NCBI RefSeq assembly: GCF_000231115.1
Contig: NW_006889848.1
Coordinates: 1 to 64,000 of the forward strand
DNA from: Vittaforma corneae ATCC 50505
Lineage: Eukaryota > Microsporidia > Nosematidae
DNA length: 64,000 bases
Direction: 5' to 3'
Shown: piece by piece, positions 49,427 to 58,778 of the stretch
Layout of the letters: each line of letters opens with the position of its first letter
Position numbering within the stretch: position 1 is the first letter of the stretch
Position numbers and translations under genes: made by a program
Notes under the pieces: generated by a model
What the model saw: only the letters and a program-made list of their open reading frames with translations
Told to the model about the DNA's origin: nothing
Database searches by the model: none

Positions 49427-51632
49427 AATTCAAAATGAAAGCTTTATTAATATGCCTTTCTCTGAGGAATATGCTAAATTTACTCAAGCTATGAAATTTA
49501 TCGATAGTTTAGAATCGTTCTTTACTAATCTTTACAAAAATGAATCATGCCTTACTCTTGAACGAGACTATTCATATTTCCAATACTTACTATTCAGCAA
49601 GACCGCCTATAATCCTTTAGATACTTATGATTCTGCTACTTTGGAAAGATTTTTCTTGGATTGTAGGATATTTGAGTTTTTAGACAAAATGTTCTTTTCT
49701 GAGTCTTTAATAGGAATTTATTTTAACCCCATTCTTTATGGGTATACTCTTCTTTACAAATCGTTTGAAATTGAAGAAAAGTTTAAAGTAGAACATAGAC
49801 AGACTGCATTAAAATTAAGAAAGGAACCTAGGTTTTATGATGAAAGCATTCATGAATTTGTTGACAGGTTTTTATATGCTCCTGTTTTAAAAATAGCTAA
49901 AGTAGATTTTGATTTTCCAGGATGTATCGGTGATCATTCGTTACTAACGTCATCAACTTCATCTTTATTGACTTCGTTGTTGAGTAACTGTAATATTGAC
50001 ATTAGTAATAATGTTTGTGAATGCTTTAGATGGAAATTGCTTATCGATTCGCTCAGTAAAAATACTTCTATTAGAACCACCATTATGGACACTTTGAATA
50101 GTCACATTACAATCAACAGTCGAATTGTAATTTCCGATGTTATGAGTCGCTATCTAAATAGAAATGTCAGTGAACCTTTTAATATATCAGAAATATGCCT
50201 ATCTAAGCTTATTTGTAGTGTTATTTCCAATTTAAACAGCCAGAAGTATGATATTAATGCTACTAGTATAATATTGAAACTGTGTGTCTATAGTATTGAA
50301 TACCCTGTTCCATCTTATCTTTATTTTGCTTTTAAATTCAGTAATGTGTTTGAAGAATCAGAGCAGTTAGAAAATGGGACAGGATTACACAGTGGACACG
50401 GAGAGAAGCATATAAAAGATGAAGATATTGCGAAAGATGATATTAATGATGATTATAATAATGAAGAAGATACGAGTGTTAAAAGTGATGGCATTGAAAT
50501 GAGTAATGAAGGAGAATTTTATAGTGTTAGTAATGAAAGTGAAGGTGAGAGTGGAATAGATAATATTGAAGATGATAACAAAGATGTTATTGAAGAAGCC
50601 AACGATGATAATAGTGAAAATGATCGGGGTAATGATGAGGATAACATCGATAGTACTAATAATACTAGTGAAAGCAGTAATGAAAGCATTGATAGTAGTA
50701 TTAATGATGATAATATTGATGATAGTGATAATGTAGCAAATGAACTGGTTGTTAATAAACTTGATTACCAGTGGAATGAATCTACATTAAATAAATCACA
50801 GACATGCATTTCAGCTGATAATTATTCAAAAAAAGTAGCAGGTAGAAATTTAAATGGAATGGATCAGAAAGATGTCCTGCAAGAGGGAGAGGGCGATGAA
50901 TTGGTTGAAGGTGAAGATTTGGCAGGAAAGGAATGCTCTTCAGTTGAAAGATCAGTTGTTTTTAATAGGAAGTCACCAGACTGTGTCAAATTGACTAATT
51001 TACTTAAAGTAATACTTGAGTCCAACAAGAATAGTAAGTACAAAGGCGACTTTAAAACAGGAAAAAAGCTAAATCTAAAAAGAATTATTCCTTACATTGC
51101 TAGTGATTACAGAAAAGATAAGATATGGATGAAGAGGGCAAAGAGTGATAAAAAGGAATATATTTTGCGTATTTTTATTGATAATTCAAAGAGTATGAAC
51201 GATCAGCATTTGGTGGATGTCCTTTCTGAAGTATATTACAAATTGGATGCATCCTTCTCGCTTTTGGACATTCCAGTTCAATTGTACAAGTTTGGAACTA
51301 CTTTGAGAGAGTGTAAGATTGAAGACCTTACCTTCGACGAAGAAAGCACCCTAATAAACTGGACAGATCAGTTTGATGATGGGATTAACATTATTCTGAC
51401 AGATGGAATATTTCAAAATGTAGGATATGCAAAGGATAATTTTCTTGTGGTGATGATTGACAGAGGGAATGTAAAGACAATGTCAAAAGTAAGTTTAATA
51501 GAAAATAGAGTATTTATTGAAAAATATTTAGATTCGTTTGCACTAAAATATTGCATTATCCAGAACATTGATGATCTTGAAAAGATATTTGTGGAAGCTT
51601 TATCGAATATTATTAGGAATTTATTTAATTGA
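49383..51632 (+). CDS. MDN1: Midasin fragment 6: linker, acidic region and MIDAS domain
   Basis: About 750 codons. Helical linker, then a Glu/Asp/Asn/Ser-rich acidic stretch at about 50370-50750, the usual D/E-rich arm of midasin, then a basic segment and a C-terminal VWA/MIDAS domain with D-N-S-K-S (the D-x-S-x-S metal site) at 51180-51194 and 'INIILTDGIF' supplying the downstream Asp. The MIDAS domain binds Ubl domains of Ytm1 and Rsa4. The frame from 49383 has no start signal of its own. Confidence 0.88.
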   Translation, partial: FSTPEQIINELHTIRIQNESFINMPFSEEYAKFTQAMKFIDSLESFFTNLYKNESCLTLERDYSYFQYLLFSKTAYNPLDTYDSATLERFFLDCRIFEFLDKMFFSESLIGIYFNPILYGYTLLYKSFEIEEKFKVEHRQTALKLRKEPRFYDESIHEFVDRFLYAPVLKIAKVDFDFPGCIGDHSLLTSSTSSLLTSLLSNCNIDISNNVCECFRWKLLIDSLSKNTSIRTTIMDTLNSHITINSRIVISDVMSRYLNRNVSEPFNISEICLSKLICSVISNLNSQKYDINATSIILKLCVYSIEYPVPSYLYFAFKFSNVFEESEQLENGTGLHSGHGEKHIKDEDIAKDDINDDYNNEEDTSVKSDGIEMSNEGEFYSVSNESEGESGIDNIEDDNKDVIEEANDDNSENDRGNDEDNIDSTNNTSESSNESIDSSINDDNIDDSDNVANELVVNKLDYQWNESTLNKSQTCISADNYSKKVAGRNLNGMDQKDVLQEGEGDELVEGEDLAGKECSSVERSVVFNRKSPDCVKLTNLLKVILESNKNSKYKGDFKTGKKLNLKRIIPYIASDYRKDKIWMKRAKSDKKEYILRIFIDNSKSMNDQHLVDVLSEVYYKLDASFSLLDIPVQLYKFGTTLRECKIEDLTFDEESTLINWTDQFDDGINIILTDGIFQNVGYAKDNFLVVMIDRGNVKTMSKVSLIENRVFIEKYLDSFALKYCIIQNIDDLEKIFVEALSNIIRNLFN

Positions 51633-52853
51633 ATGAATAGGTTTTTAATAAAAGCTTATAAGCAGTAAATGCATGTTTTTAAATTGATTGACTTCATTTA
51701 CATGATCTGTGTTTGGTTTGACAGTGTTATAGTACGTTTAAGCTTTCAATATTTAAGTAAGTTTTTTCATTTGCCTATAATTTTGCTGATAAGCTTGAAA
51801 TTGCATAAAATATATCCAGAATGCTCACTGCATTCTAGCACATTTCAGCATTACATTTGTAAGTAATACAAGAAAATAGCAAGATGTGCAAAGCATAAAT
51901 AAAATTTGCCTTTAAATTCTGATAGAATTGACATGTGAGCTAGATAATATAAAAGGAAGCTTATGAGATTTATTGTGTGTCTTGACAACAATGTTACCCA
52001 ATTGATAGGGCTGTAATTTAAATAATAACGTGCCATTAAAAGTATATTGAAATTACTGAGTCTAAAAAATAAACCAGATTTGCTCGAGCCATAAACATAT
52101 TGATTAGTGCTATTGTTATATACATTTAACCCTGTATAAATGTTATGCGTCTATTGGCGTTATTAGAACTGTGATTGAATTACCCTTCTTCAGACTCATT
52201 TTTATTATATAAAGTATGAATTTTGAGATGTTGTTATTGACTTGATGCTCTTTTGGCATTTAGCTCGTCAGAAAAAAATTATAGACTGTTAACAATCCAT
52301 GTAAATCATTAGACTTCTTCAATACATCATAATTCTTCGTTCCGTGTTTCTAATTTTAAGCATAACTGAAAGCTTCATACAATATTAATAAAACTACCAA
52401 ACTATAGTTTATATTTGTATAAAAATTTCACTATTATCCAGTAAAATCAGTAATATAAAAATTAGGGTGGTTACATACTGTATTTAGTGATTTAAAAATC
52501 ACCAGTACAAAACCAACAATCAACAATCTGAAGTTCGTGTCAGCTTTAGAATGTTAGAATGCCATTTATAATGAGTTTGACAGCATTATGTTTTTGACAA
52601 ATTGATTGGAAATTTTTGATCTGCTTTACGGAATTTGTCTGTATGTGATAATATGTACTTTCTTAATAATTCATGTTTACTAAGACACATTTAATAAAAA
52701 GGTTAAAATTTTTATATTTAAATTCCTATAAACTCTCTTCCTGTCCTAGTTTAATATTAACCGCAATCACCGTAAATCTTACTTTTAATATGCTTGTTGT
52801 TCTTGGATTTTTGCATTCTGTCTGTAAATTGTCCTTATCACCACCCCTCATTG
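51633..52853. other. 1.2-kb AT-rich spacer
   Basis: Between midasin and RPC34. Only short noise frames; no tRNA-like sequence or repeat recognised. CCCCTCATTG at the right end is the RPC34 start signal. Confidence 0.45.
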
Positions 52854-53564
52854 ATGAGTGAAATGCTTGAGTTCATCAGCGCAAGCGAAAATGGCGTAAC
52901 AGAGGATATGCTTTGCAAAAGATTCCCAAATATAAAGAAGGCTGATATGGCCGTTATTCTAAATAGCTTTTTACAGCAGAACCAAATTGAAGTACAAAGG
53001 TCTGGAACTACACTGCTTTACAAATGCATTCAAAGTAGGAACAGCAGCTATGAAGCACTTGTCCTCAATTTGATAGCACAGAGTGGGTCGAGCGGTCTTT
53101 GGCTGAAAGACATTAAGAATAAAACAAATATACCGCACAATCTTATCCTTAAGATCCTCCGAGTGCTAGAAGAAACAAGGAGGATAAAAAGCATTAAGTC
53201 AGTGAAGAACAATAGAAAGATTTATGTTCTGTTTGATATAAAACCCGACGAGGATATCAGTGGGGGAGTATGGTTCAGTAACAACGACGTAGATCTTGTC
53301 TTTGTTAATAAATTAATGGAAATAATCTATCAATATGTCAGAAAGCCAGAAGGGCCATTTGTACTCAATAAAGTTGACAATCTTGTAAAACTAAGGATGG
53401 TAAGAGAGTTTATCTCGACAAGCGGGATCTCCGAAGTTGTGCTGACAGTTGATGATGTCAACACATTGATAGACTGTCTGGTATATGACGGGAAGATAGA
53501 AAGGATAGAGGTGGGGGGAGACGTAGCATTGAGGGCATTGAAGGACGAATACATGAAATTTTGA
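52854..53564 (+). CDS. RPC34: RNA polymerase III subunit RPC34 (RPC6)
   Basis: 236 aa with three winged-helix modules: 'ISASENGVTEDMLCKRFPNIKKADMAVILN', 'LNLIAQSGSSGLWLKDIKNKTNIPHNLILKILRVLEETRRIKSIKSV', and the diagnostic 'GGVWFSNNDVDLVFVN' preceding the third. RPC34 contacts Brf1/TFIIIB and helps open the promoter at tRNA and 5S genes. It is shorter than yeast Rpc34 (317 aa). Start at the ATG after CCCCTCATTG. Its last ~79 codons and 3' flank are duplicated in inverse orientation at 34186-34526. Confidence 0.9.
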   Translation: MSEMLEFISASENGVTEDMLCKRFPNIKKADMAVILNSFLQQNQIEVQRSGTTLLYKCIQSRNSSYEALVLNLIAQSGSSGLWLKDIKNKTNIPHNLILKILRVLEETRRIKSIKSVKNNRKIYVLFDIKPDEDISGGVWFSNNDVDLVFVNKLMEIIYQYVRKPEGPFVLNKVDNLVKLRMVREFISTSGISEVVLTVDDVNTLIDCLVYDGKIERIEVGGDVALRALKDEYMKF

Positions 53565-53665
53565 AGAGCACAGCGGTTTTACAGAAAGAATTTAGTCAAG
53601 AAGGTGATTTAACAAATACTTGGCTGGAATGTCCTTCCATTTTTGTACTATTAATTTTTAAATAA
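53324..53665 (+). repeat. Source segment of an inverted dispersed duplication
   Basis: The 3' part of RPC34 and its flank up to TTTTTAAATAA. The reverse-complement partner lies at 34186-34526, about 19 kb away. Similarity starts and stops abruptly, with no target-site duplication or A-tail that I can see. Confidence 0.9.
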
Positions 53666-53843
53666 ATTATTGAGGGCGTAGTTTGAGAAGAGAGTTTTAT
53701 TAAAGAGTATTTATGAGCCATTTCAAAAGTGCTTTTGGTGTATTTTTACATAGGCAGAGACACAGCATTAAAAACTGCCATAGTAAATACCAGGAATACT
53801 TAATATTCATATACATTGAATAAGTTTACATATCCTGCACTAC

Positions 53844-53872
53844 AAAAATTTTGCTAAATTTTTACTCTTCCC
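53844..53872 (+). promoter_or_regulatory. Promoter of eIF3i: AAATTT-like runs plus CCC
   Basis: AAAAATTTT at 53844-53852, AAATTTTT at 53856-53863 and CCC at 53870-53872, followed by ATAC and the start ATG at 53877. Confidence 0.55.
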
Positions 53873-53876
53873 ATAC

Positions 53877-54818
53877 ATGCAGTCAACTAAGCAATCTATC
53901 TTTTTTCATGAAAGACCAATCACAGATTTAAAGTTTCATCGTGATGGTGACATATTCTTCACAGCTTCAAAAGATTGCTCAGCAAGCATGATAAATTTAG
54001 AGGGAAAGATTCTTGGCTCGTTTGACAAGCATAGTGGCGCTATATCTACAATAGATTCATTTCAAAATACTTTTTTAACAGCAGGTACTGATCTCCTTCT
54101 TGTCAAATGGGATATTCTCACGGGAAGTATCGAAAGTACTATTTACTGTGATGCTGTCGTACGAGGAATAGATTTTGGTGAACAGATATACTTCTGTACA
54201 GATAATTCAATGAGCAAAGAGGCATTTGTTGGAATGGTAGATCCAAAAACCAATGCTCTTCATAGAATAATTTCACTTTTTGAGCCTTCTTCCAAAATAT
54301 TCAAAATAGACAATAGCATTATTTTTTCAACTACAAATGGAAAAGTTTGCAAGTTGGATTTAAGAAATCAAAGGATTATACAAGAAACTAAAGTGCACCA
54401 ATCCAAGATAACAGACATGAAGCCATCTGCTTGTAGATCATTCTTCGTTACATCATCGATGGATTCTTCTGCGAAAATCATTGATACCGAAACATTTATA
54501 GTTAAAAAAAGGTTTGATAGTGAAGAGCCAATAAATTCCGTAGCAGTTTTCAATACCAATGATATAATAGTTTGTGTTGGAGGCATTAACGCCAGAGATG
54601 TTACTGCTACACGAGGAAAAAGCTCTTTTGATACCAACTTCTTTGATATAGTCACACAACAGAAGATTGGATATTTCACAACACATTTTGGAACCATCAA
54701 TGCTATTGATGTTCATCCCCAGTCAACACACTATATCTCAGGAGGAGAGGATAGTAGTGTTTGTCTTGTAAAGCTAGGTATGGATTTTAAAGAAGCACCA
54801 TTTACAAAGCTTAACTAA
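53877..54818 (+). CDS. TIF34: Translation initiation factor eIF3 subunit i
   Basis: 313 aa seven-bladed WD propeller. 'FFHERPITDLKFHRDGDIFFTASKD' at the start and 'THFGTINAIDVHPQSTHYISGGEDSSV' at the end are the eIF3i signatures (GHeRsiTqikyNreGDllftvaKD; GHFGPiNsvafHPdGksysSGGEDGyvRi). It also has 'GG.nARDVTATRGK.SFDTNFFD', matching the GGqeAmdVTtTs..gkFea.FfH blade. eIF3i links eIF3b and eIF3g. Length near the usual ~325-347 aa. Confidence 0.94.
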   Translation: MQSTKQSIFFHERPITDLKFHRDGDIFFTASKDCSASMINLEGKILGSFDKHSGAISTIDSFQNTFLTAGTDLLLVKWDILTGSIESTIYCDAVVRGIDFGEQIYFCTDNSMSKEAFVGMVDPKTNALHRIISLFEPSSKIFKIDNSIIFSTTNGKVCKLDLRNQRIIQETKVHQSKITDMKPSACRSFFVTSSMDSSAKIIDTETFIVKKRFDSEEPINSVAVFNTNDIIVCVGGINARDVTATRGKSSFDTNFFDIVTQQKIGYFTTHFGTINAIDVHPQSTHYISGGEDSSVCLVKLGMDFKEAPFTKLN

Positions 54819-54948
54819 ATAGTAGTCTTTCATTATAAATAGGTTGATTCTTTTTCATATTCAGGTTCACATGTGCGTGATGATTTTCATCTGCTATATT
54901 AAATTATTAGATTTAATTGTGCTTTTATTGTTGTTAATGGTTTGACCC

Positions 54949-55356
54949 ATGCAGGATATAAATAGAGCAGTAATGCTAAAGATGAAATACGTGGAAGAGC
55001 TACTAACCAAGCTAGAAAATCGTGAGGCTCCATCCGTGACAACGCTCCTAAAGGAGGAAATAGATCGATTGAAGCAGCAGATTTTAGAACTGAAAGCCAA
55101 AAATGAGGAAAAGATGGTTGTTGGAAAAGAAGAAAATGGAAGTAGAGTACGGTACTACCTGAAGGATGGAAGTGTTTATGTTGTGAAAGGAAGAGAGTAC
55201 AGATATTTGTATGATGCAAAGTCAAAAGTGGTGACATATGAATTTGAGAATGGGCAAATTGAAAGAACATTCCAAAATGGACTAAAAGAAATTAGAAAGA
55301 AGGATGGAACGGTTGTTGTAAAGACAGGCCCCAAGGACTTTGATTACATGGGTTGA
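54949..55356 (+). CDS. Short coiled-coil protein with TCP10/SAS-4-type G-box
   Basis: 135 aa. Residues 1-60 form a coiled coil. Residues ~65-130 show G-box-like beta repeats: 'YLKDGSVYVVKGREYRYLYD', 'VTYEFENGQIERTFQNGLKE' and 'IRKKDGTVVVKTGPKDF', fitting the Tcp10_C pattern (..fpNGqiEkhyPDGtkEIvFPDGTvk.i) of SAS-4/CPAP and TCP10, whose G-box binds STIL-like peptides in centriole assembly. No tubulin-binding PN2-3 region is present. ATG abuts ACCC. Microsporidia have spindle plaques, not centrioles, so the role is open. Confidence 0.6.
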   Translation: MQDINRAVMLKMKYVEELLTKLENREAPSVTTLLKEEIDRLKQQILELKAKNEEKMVVGKEENGSRVRYYLKDGSVYVVKGREYRYLYDAKSKVVTYEFENGQIERTFQNGLKEIRKKDGTVVVKTGPKDFDYMG

Positions 55357-56286
55357 AGAAAATGCAAATAATGTATTAAATGGCAAAACAGTGCCAAGTT
55401 TTACTAAAATCAACGCTGATTCATTTTTATGTATGCCATTTAACACACAGCCTGGTCTTTAATAAGTGTCAGTTCAATTGTTTCAATAGCAACAAACGGA
55501 TTCTATCAACTAGGAAGTTATACATGGTTCAATAACAAAATTTGTACTAAATCAATTAGCACAGAATATTGATAATCTGAAGTGTGGAGAACGAAGCATT
55601 GTTGATAATACAACACAATTATGCTTGATTTATGATGGAGTAGCAAACATCTGCAGTCGAAGAATGTAATACAACATAACAAGAAAACACAATTGGATAG
55701 CTAAAACATTAGGCGATTTTATCTATTTAATTTACAATAGTTTTATGACACTTTTGATTAGAACGTACATGAGAAATAGCTACTTGTTTAGCAGTCAATT
55801 CATATTAAGTGTTAGTTTTAATGAAAAGCTTAAAACATACTGTTTAAAAGATGTTTATATTCGTAGTGGGGTTGAATTCACTGAATGGCTGTCATATTAT
55901 GCATTACTACTTTGACGTTGATGTTAGTTAAAAATTTTACAGATTGACTTAACAAATTCGTTTATTTTTATACTTGAATATAATCAACCATTTTATGTTT
56001 GATCACAAACATGTTTTTAATAAATTTATAAGGCAGTGTACAAAAACACTGAGTAGACTCCTTTGCGAAAGATTTATTGTATGCTAGTCTTGACTACCCA
56101 CAATAAAATACAAATGGAATAAATTTGAATATTGCCAATATACTTTTGATTTTTATATCTAGCTTTCTACCTTTGCTTTTTATCTAGTATCTGATCCTGT
56201 GCAGCTTGTATATAAAAATTCAAGCAATAGACACGACACTTTGCAAAAGTAAAGTTTGGGAGTCATTAAAAAGCAGCAAGATCCAA
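55357..56286. other. 0.93-kb AT-rich spacer
   Basis: Between the G-box protein gene and the tRNA. No coding frame or repeat recognised apart from the tRNA terminator at its right end. Confidence 0.45.
56268..56272 (-). terminator. Pol III terminator (T5) of tRNA-Val
   Basis: Five A's on the plus strand read as TTTTT on the minus strand 15 bases past the tRNA 3' end, a typical RNA polymerase III stop. Confidence 0.6.
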
Positions 56287-56359
56287 TGCACTCGCCGGGG
56301 CTCGAACCCGGGGCCTTACCCATGTGAAGGGTATGTGATAACCACTACACTACGAATGC
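56287..56359 (-). tRNA. tRNA-Val (anticodon CAC)
   Basis: 73 bases, on the minus strand. The 7-bp acceptor stem (GCATTCG with CGAGTGC, one G-T pair) closes a cloverleaf with A-box TAGTGTAGTGG, a 7-base anticodon loop TTCACAT (anticodon CAC, reads GTG), and T-arm/B-box GGTTCGAGCC on a 5-bp GC-rich stem. No intron. Discriminator base A. It stands out by its high GC content in an AT-rich spacer. Confidence 0.95.
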
Positions 56360-56504
56360 TCACATGTCTTGTACATAAACATATTAGTATTGCTGGATTT
56401 GTGTGTAGACACGTATTCTTTATTACACATTCAAGTAATTATTAAAAGAGATAATGTTTTATTATTTAAATACTTTTACATCCTCAGACAATTTTCTTTA
56501 TTGT

Positions 56505-56523
56505 AAAATTTTTCATCTTACCC
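56505..56523 (+). promoter_or_regulatory. Promoter of CCT3: AAAATTTTT plus CCC abutting ATG
   Basis: AAAATTTTT at 56505-56513 and CCC at 56521-56523 touching the start codon at 56524. Confidence 0.55.
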
Positions 56524-58068
56524 ATGCAAAAACAAGTTCCTAAGGCTTATGTATTGGTTTCAATGGATAAAAACGACATTCAAAAAATGTCGGCATATAC
56601 GGCAAAGACCCTCAGCTCAATTGTAAAAACGTGCCTTGGCCCAAGGGCTATGCAGAAAATGGTTTTAACCAAAATTAACTCAATTGAACTTACAAATGAT
56701 GGAAACTCAATCTTGAGAGAAATAGACGTTAGTCATCCATCAGCAAGATGTCTGATTGAGCTTGCACAGACCCAAGATGACGAGTGTGGAGATGGAACAA
56801 CTACTGTCCTGGTTCTTGCTTCTGAGCTACTTGATCGAATGATACCTCATTTAAAAGACAATCATCCGATCAAAATTTGCAAGATGCTTTCAAATGCCAA
56901 GGAAATGTGCTTGAACCATTTAAACAGTGTTTCTATTGAAGCTAAAGAGGAGGAACTTATAAAAATAGTATCTTCAAGTGTGGCTACAAAGCTTTGTAGT
57001 ATTCTAAAAGTTCCAATACCTCAACTTGCATTGAATGCTGCACAGTTAATTAAAAATAACAGTGAGGATTCAAAAATAGACATTAAGAATGATATAAAAA
57101 TTGAAAAAATAATAGGATCATTTGAGGAATCCGAAATAATCGAAGGAATAATAGTTGAAAAAGATCTAGTACATAGCCAAATGAGGAAGACTATTGATAA
57201 TCCAAAGATTCTTGTTCTTGATTGTCCCCTTGAGTATAGGAAAGGTGAAAGTGTGACGAATATGGAATTTTCTGATAGGAATGACTTTACTAAAGCATTG
57301 CGAATTGAAGAGGATCATGTGAGAGAGATGTGTAGATATATAATAGAAGCGGGTGCGAATATTGTAATAACAGAGAAAGGCATTAGTGATTTGGCGTTAA
57401 GTATTTTATATGAAAATGAAATAACAGCCATTAGAAGGGTCAAGAAGTCTGATCTTATCAGAATATCAAAGGCGACTGGCACAACAATCATGAGTAGAAT
57501 AGAAGGAATTTCCATGAAGCAGTTGGGGTCAGCAGGTCTCTTTGAGTATGTCAAGATCGGAAGAGATTACTTCTGTAAACTAAGTAAATGCAGCAATCCT
57601 AAGGCTATTAGTGTAGTTTTACGTGGGCCTACAAAAGATCTTCTTGCGGAGCTGGAAAGAAATTTCATGGATGCAATTAAGATCGCAAGAAATGTGTTGA
57701 TGAATCCTAAACTTGTGCCAGGTGGAGGTGCATCTGAAATGAGCTTGGGTATTCATCTTTGTAATAACAGCACATCAGAAAACTATCAAGTTTTCAAAAG
57801 TTGTTATGAGGCTTTAAAGGCTATTCCTTCGATTATTTCAACAAATAGTGGCACGGGTAAAACCCTGGAAATTCTTTATGAGCTTGAAAAACAACAAAGA
57901 TCAAAAGGGTCTTATATTGGTATTAATGGTATTACAGGAGAGATTTCTGATGTGAGGAATATTGTTTTGGAGCCACTTATAGTTAAATCACAGTCAATCA
58001 AGAGTGCATTTGAGTGTGTTATGCAGTTATTACGAGTAGATGGAATTATTGAAAGTAAATCTAAATAA
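56524..58068 (+). CDS. CCT3: Chaperonin CCT/TRiC subunit gamma
   Basis: 514 aa group II chaperonin: TNDGNSILREIDVSHP, GDGTTTV (89-95), late PGGGASEM. 'DCPLEYRKGES' in the apical domain and 'DVSHPSARCLIELAQTQDDE' distinguish the gamma subunit. CCT folds actin and tubulin in the cytosol. Near full length (yeast 534 aa). Confidence 0.94.
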   Translation: MQKQVPKAYVLVSMDKNDIQKMSAYTAKTLSSIVKTCLGPRAMQKMVLTKINSIELTNDGNSILREIDVSHPSARCLIELAQTQDDECGDGTTTVLVLASELLDRMIPHLKDNHPIKICKMLSNAKEMCLNHLNSVSIEAKEEELIKIVSSSVATKLCSILKVPIPQLALNAAQLIKNNSEDSKIDIKNDIKIEKIIGSFEESEIIEGIIVEKDLVHSQMRKTIDNPKILVLDCPLEYRKGESVTNMEFSDRNDFTKALRIEEDHVREMCRYIIEAGANIVITEKGISDLALSILYENEITAIRRVKKSDLIRISKATGTTIMSRIEGISMKQLGSAGLFEYVKIGRDYFCKLSKCSNPKAISVVLRGPTKDLLAELERNFMDAIKIARNVLMNPKLVPGGGASEMSLGIHLCNNSTSENYQVFKSCYEALKAIPSIISTNSGTGKTLEILYELEKQQRSKGSYIGINGITGEISDVRNIVLEPLIVKSQSIKSAFECVMQLLRVDGIIESKSK

Positions 58069-58199
58069 ATTTGGTTTTTAGCATTTTCAAAGGCTATGCT
58101 GTAATCGTTTAGTCAGCCCTTTTCATTTTAAAACTGTGACTTTGTTACATTGTGACGTGTTTCATTTCAGTCAATAAAAATAAAATCAAAGCTCGCCCT

Positions 58200-58580
58200 A
58201 TGGACTTAAACAATAATCTTGATGAGGGGATTTCCTATAAAGTTACGGACAGGCAGCTACCAATCGCAAATGTGTCGAAAATTATGAAAGATGCAATGCC
58301 AAATGCTGCTAAAATTTCTAAGGAGTCAAAAGAATTAATGGGCAAATGCGCATCAGAGTTTATTGCGATTATAACATGTAGAGCCAAGAACATTTGTGAG
58401 TGTGAAGCACGGAAAACAGTAACAGGCGATGATCTGATCCGTGCGATGGAGGATTTGGATCTGCCGTATTATTCTGAAATAACAAAAATATTTTTTGAAC
58501 GATACAAAGATACAGGTAATGACTTCAAAGCCGGCAAATATTTCTCAGATACTATAGATTTTTCCGAGTTTCAAAAATAA
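58200..58580 (+). CDS. HAP3: NF-YB/HAP3-like histone-fold protein
   Basis: 126 aa. 'DRQLPIANVSKIMKDAMPNA' followed by 'AKISKESKELMGKCASEFIAIIT' and 'CEARKTVTGDDLIRAMEDLDLPYYSE' match the NF-YB histone fold of the CCAAT-binding complex; Dr1 is the alternative, but the DRxLPIANV start is NF-YB type. The ATG used follows GCCCT; the longest frame extends 16 codons upstream. Confidence 0.88.
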   Translation: MDLNNNLDEGISYKVTDRQLPIANVSKIMKDAMPNAAKISKESKELMGKCASEFIAIITCRAKNICECEARKTVTGDDLIRAMEDLDLPYYSEITKIFFERYKDTGNDFKAGKYFSDTIDFSEFQK

Positions 58581-58778
58581 AGACTGTTTGAATATAATCA
58601 AATGATTGTTTTCATGTTAGTTATTAATAAAACTTAACAACATTGCTTGTGCTGGTACTAACTGTTGATGCAATCAATACAATATATCTTCTAAATAAAA
58701 TTTTCATCTATCAAATAATGCCCTATTGTTTGTTTCTATTCACAATTTTAATTGACATTTTTCCTAACATCTCCCCCC

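Larger units (their letters stand above)
42804..51632 (+). other. MDN1: Midasin (Rea1/Mdn1) locus split over six frames
   Basis: One gene of ~8.8 kb (about 2,940 codons, close to the ~2,800-2,900 aa of compact midasins), opened by CCCA-ATG and read in order over six overlapping or abutting frames. It has six AAA modules, a linker, an acidic region and a C-terminal MIDAS domain, as in midasin. Breaks: GG at 43591-43592 (one base short), A4 at 44416-44419, A5/C5 at 47244-47256, A4 at 48880-48883 and T6 at 49381-49386 (each one base long). Midasin is the ATPase that strips assembly factors from pre-60S particles. The fragments are listed separately below. Confidence 0.85.

Noticed and set aside
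42804..51632. Introns as the explanation for the split midasin
   Set aside because: Frames overlap or abut at homopolymers, no coding material needs removing, and no microsporidian-type 5' splice site (GTAAGT) lies at the junctions.
42804..51632. Midasin as an operon of six separate genes
   Set aside because: Fragments 2, 3, 5 and 6 lack start signals and together make one ordered midasin; separate genes would each show CCC-ATG.
51669..51866. 65-codon hydrophobic frame after midasin
   Set aside because: Short, no start signal, no homology; typical AT-rich noise in a spacer.
54899..55270. 123-codon minus-strand frame opposite the G-box protein
   Set aside because: Antisense shadow; Phe/His/Leu/Ser-rich composition, no start signal, while the plus strand has ACCC-ATG and a recognisable domain.
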